15,492 nt of DNA from Bordetella parapertussis (lineage in GTDB: Bacteria > Pseudomonadota > Gammaproteobacteria > Burkholderiales > Burkholderiaceae_B). The DNA is taken from contig CAMEAW010000057.1 in NCBI GenBank assembly GCA_945911685.1, positions 1 through 15,492 on the forward strand, written 5' to 3'. Positions 14,628 to 15,492 of the stretch are shown here, in pieces. Position 1 is the first letter of the stretch. Every line of letters begins with the position of its first letter. A model generated the notes under the pieces. It was not told the origin of the DNA and did not search any database. It worked only from the letters and a program-made list of their open reading frames with translations. The position numbers were made by a program, and so were the translations under genes.

Positions 14628-15492
14628 GCAGGCAATACCTGCTTAGACAAACGCGCCATCTCCCAGCGCAGATGCTTAATCGCTGGAGTGACGATTGCCA
14701 CAAAATGCGCCTCACGGATACGACGTTGCGGGGCTGTGTTCATCATGTAGCCACGCGCGCCCTGATGCAACAACCCAGACTGTGAGGCACGCAGTGAAAG
14801 CTCGGCACTCTGTGCACGCGCATCCAGGACACTGATCACATAGTCGACACTCCCGTCATAGGGAGTCAAGGCAAGCTTTTGAATACGTTGACTCAAGTCA
14901 TCAAGTTCGGCCTGCAATTCGTCAGGACGATTATCTAAAAATTTATTGACGTGTCCTAGCAGCGGCTCGACCTCAAGCATCGACTCAATGCTGCCTTGGG
15001 TTACCCCAAGAGCCCAACCAGTTTGAAGCAACACGAACGCCGCGCGAACTCGCGCAATAAACGGCTTAGCCGGGTCGGCGATCAACGCGTCTTCGCTGAC
15101 AAAATAATTTTCTAAACGAATACCCCAGGTGCTCGTGCCTTCCATGCCAGAAAACTCTGGACATTGCCTCAGCACCACGTCATCGTCACAATGCAGCATG
15201 AACATGATTTCGTGCGAGGTACTGCCATCATCCAAATACACACCAGCAATCGCACCACAATACTGCCCGCGACCGATGTGACTGACCCAAGGCAAGGCGC
15301 CGCTGACACGATAGCCGCCGGCTACCCGCTTAGCGCGCAACAGCATTTTTTCAATGCCCGCAAAGGTTTTCATCGGATTGGAAAGCGCTGTGCCGCCTAA
15401 GGTATTGGCACAGACATGTTCATCTAAGACAGCCCCCATCAACGCAGGATTACCCGACTGTTCCATGTACAGGCCGCAAACGTCGTGGCACC
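14624..15492 (-). CDS. Acyl-CoA-dehydrogenase-fold flavoprotein, 5' end beyond the window
   Basis: A FAD or FMN enzyme of the acyl-CoA dehydrogenase superfamily. The frame stays open to the right edge, so the ATG at 15466 is internal and the N-terminal helical domain is missing. Numbering from that Met, GGTALSNP (24-31) and [15 protein letters not shown] (51-65) are the middle beta-domain blocks, [11 protein letters not shown] (119-129) is the domain's end, and helices follow to residue 280. The C-terminal block [20 protein letters not shown] (232-251) corresponds to the GG-x-GY region. However, the usual EG-T motif after it is replaced by VTPAIKHLR, and GALPWVSH resembles the W-P-x-x-S form seen in DszC/HpaA-type monooxygenases. 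It may therefore be an oxygenase or specialised dehydrogenase rather than a beta-oxidation enzyme. Its stop overlaps the rubredoxin-fusion start by ATGA. Confidence 0.82.
   Translation of the reverse strand, partial: CHDVCGLYMEQSGNPALMGAVLDEHVCANTLGGTALSNPMKTFAGIEKMLLRAKRVAGGYRVSGALPWVSHIGRGQYCGAIAGVYLDDGSTSHEIMFMLHCDDDVVLRQCPEFSGMEGTSTWGIRLENYFVSEDALIADPAKPFIARVRAAFVLLQTGWALGVTQGSIESMLEVEPLLGHVNKFLDNRPDELQAELDDLSQRIQKLALTPYDGSVDYVISVLDARAQSAELSLRASQSGLLHQGARGYMMNTAPQRRIREAHFVAIVTPAIKHLRWEMARLSKQVLPA

Overview
The window looks like chromosomal DNA of a Gram-negative betaproteobacterium, most likely in Burkholderiales and perhaps Alcaligenaceae. Reasons are a periplasmic Bug/TctC-type binding protein with no transporter beside it (such proteins are greatly expanded in that family), LPS-type glycosyltransferase chemistry, and a Gram-negative style O-acetylation gene set. 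I cannot name the genus. There are 14 protein genes, packed tightly. No gap between genes exceeds 150 bases, and I see no tRNA, rRNA, CRISPR array, insertion sequence or integrase.

Layout. (1) 1-3115, plus strand: three envelope genes in a probable operon: an UPF0104/LPG-synthase-like membrane protein cut by the left edge, a GT9 heptosyltransferase-like enzyme, and a PAP2 phosphatase whose start overlaps the GT9 end. (2) 3242-8461: a small-molecule catabolic block. A minus-strand pair (DapA-family lyase, then HMG-aldolase/RraA-like lyase) diverges from a plus-strand Bug solute-binding protein. This is followed by a minus-strand isocitrate/homoisocitrate-type decarboxylating dehydrogenase and an exported alpha/beta hydrolase. 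(3) 8619-12735, plus strand: an MBOAT O-acyltransferase, a membrane-anchored DUF459-type SGNH protein with a 7 x 15-nt tandem-repeat linker, and a secreted SGNH esterase with a large insertion. Order and architecture resemble the patA-patB-ape1 peptidoglycan O-acetylation clusters. (4) 12843-15492, minus strand: a cupin, a rubredoxin/rubredoxin-reductase fusion, and an acyl-CoA-dehydrogenase-fold flavoprotein running off the right edge. The last two overlap by ATGA.

How they may work together. Block 1 probably builds or remodels a lipid-linked glycan at the inner membrane. Block 3 would move acyl groups across that membrane and add or remove them on a periplasmic polymer. Block 2 looks like uptake plus retro-aldol, dehydration and oxidative decarboxylation steps for an unidentified hydroxy or keto acid. 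In block 4, translational coupling suggests that the rubredoxin fusion supplies or takes electrons for the neighbouring flavoprotein. The most interesting signals are the O-acetylation trio with its in-frame minisatellite, the DapA homologue lacking the usual catalytic Tyr and Thr, and the coupled flavoprotein/rubredoxin-fusion pair.
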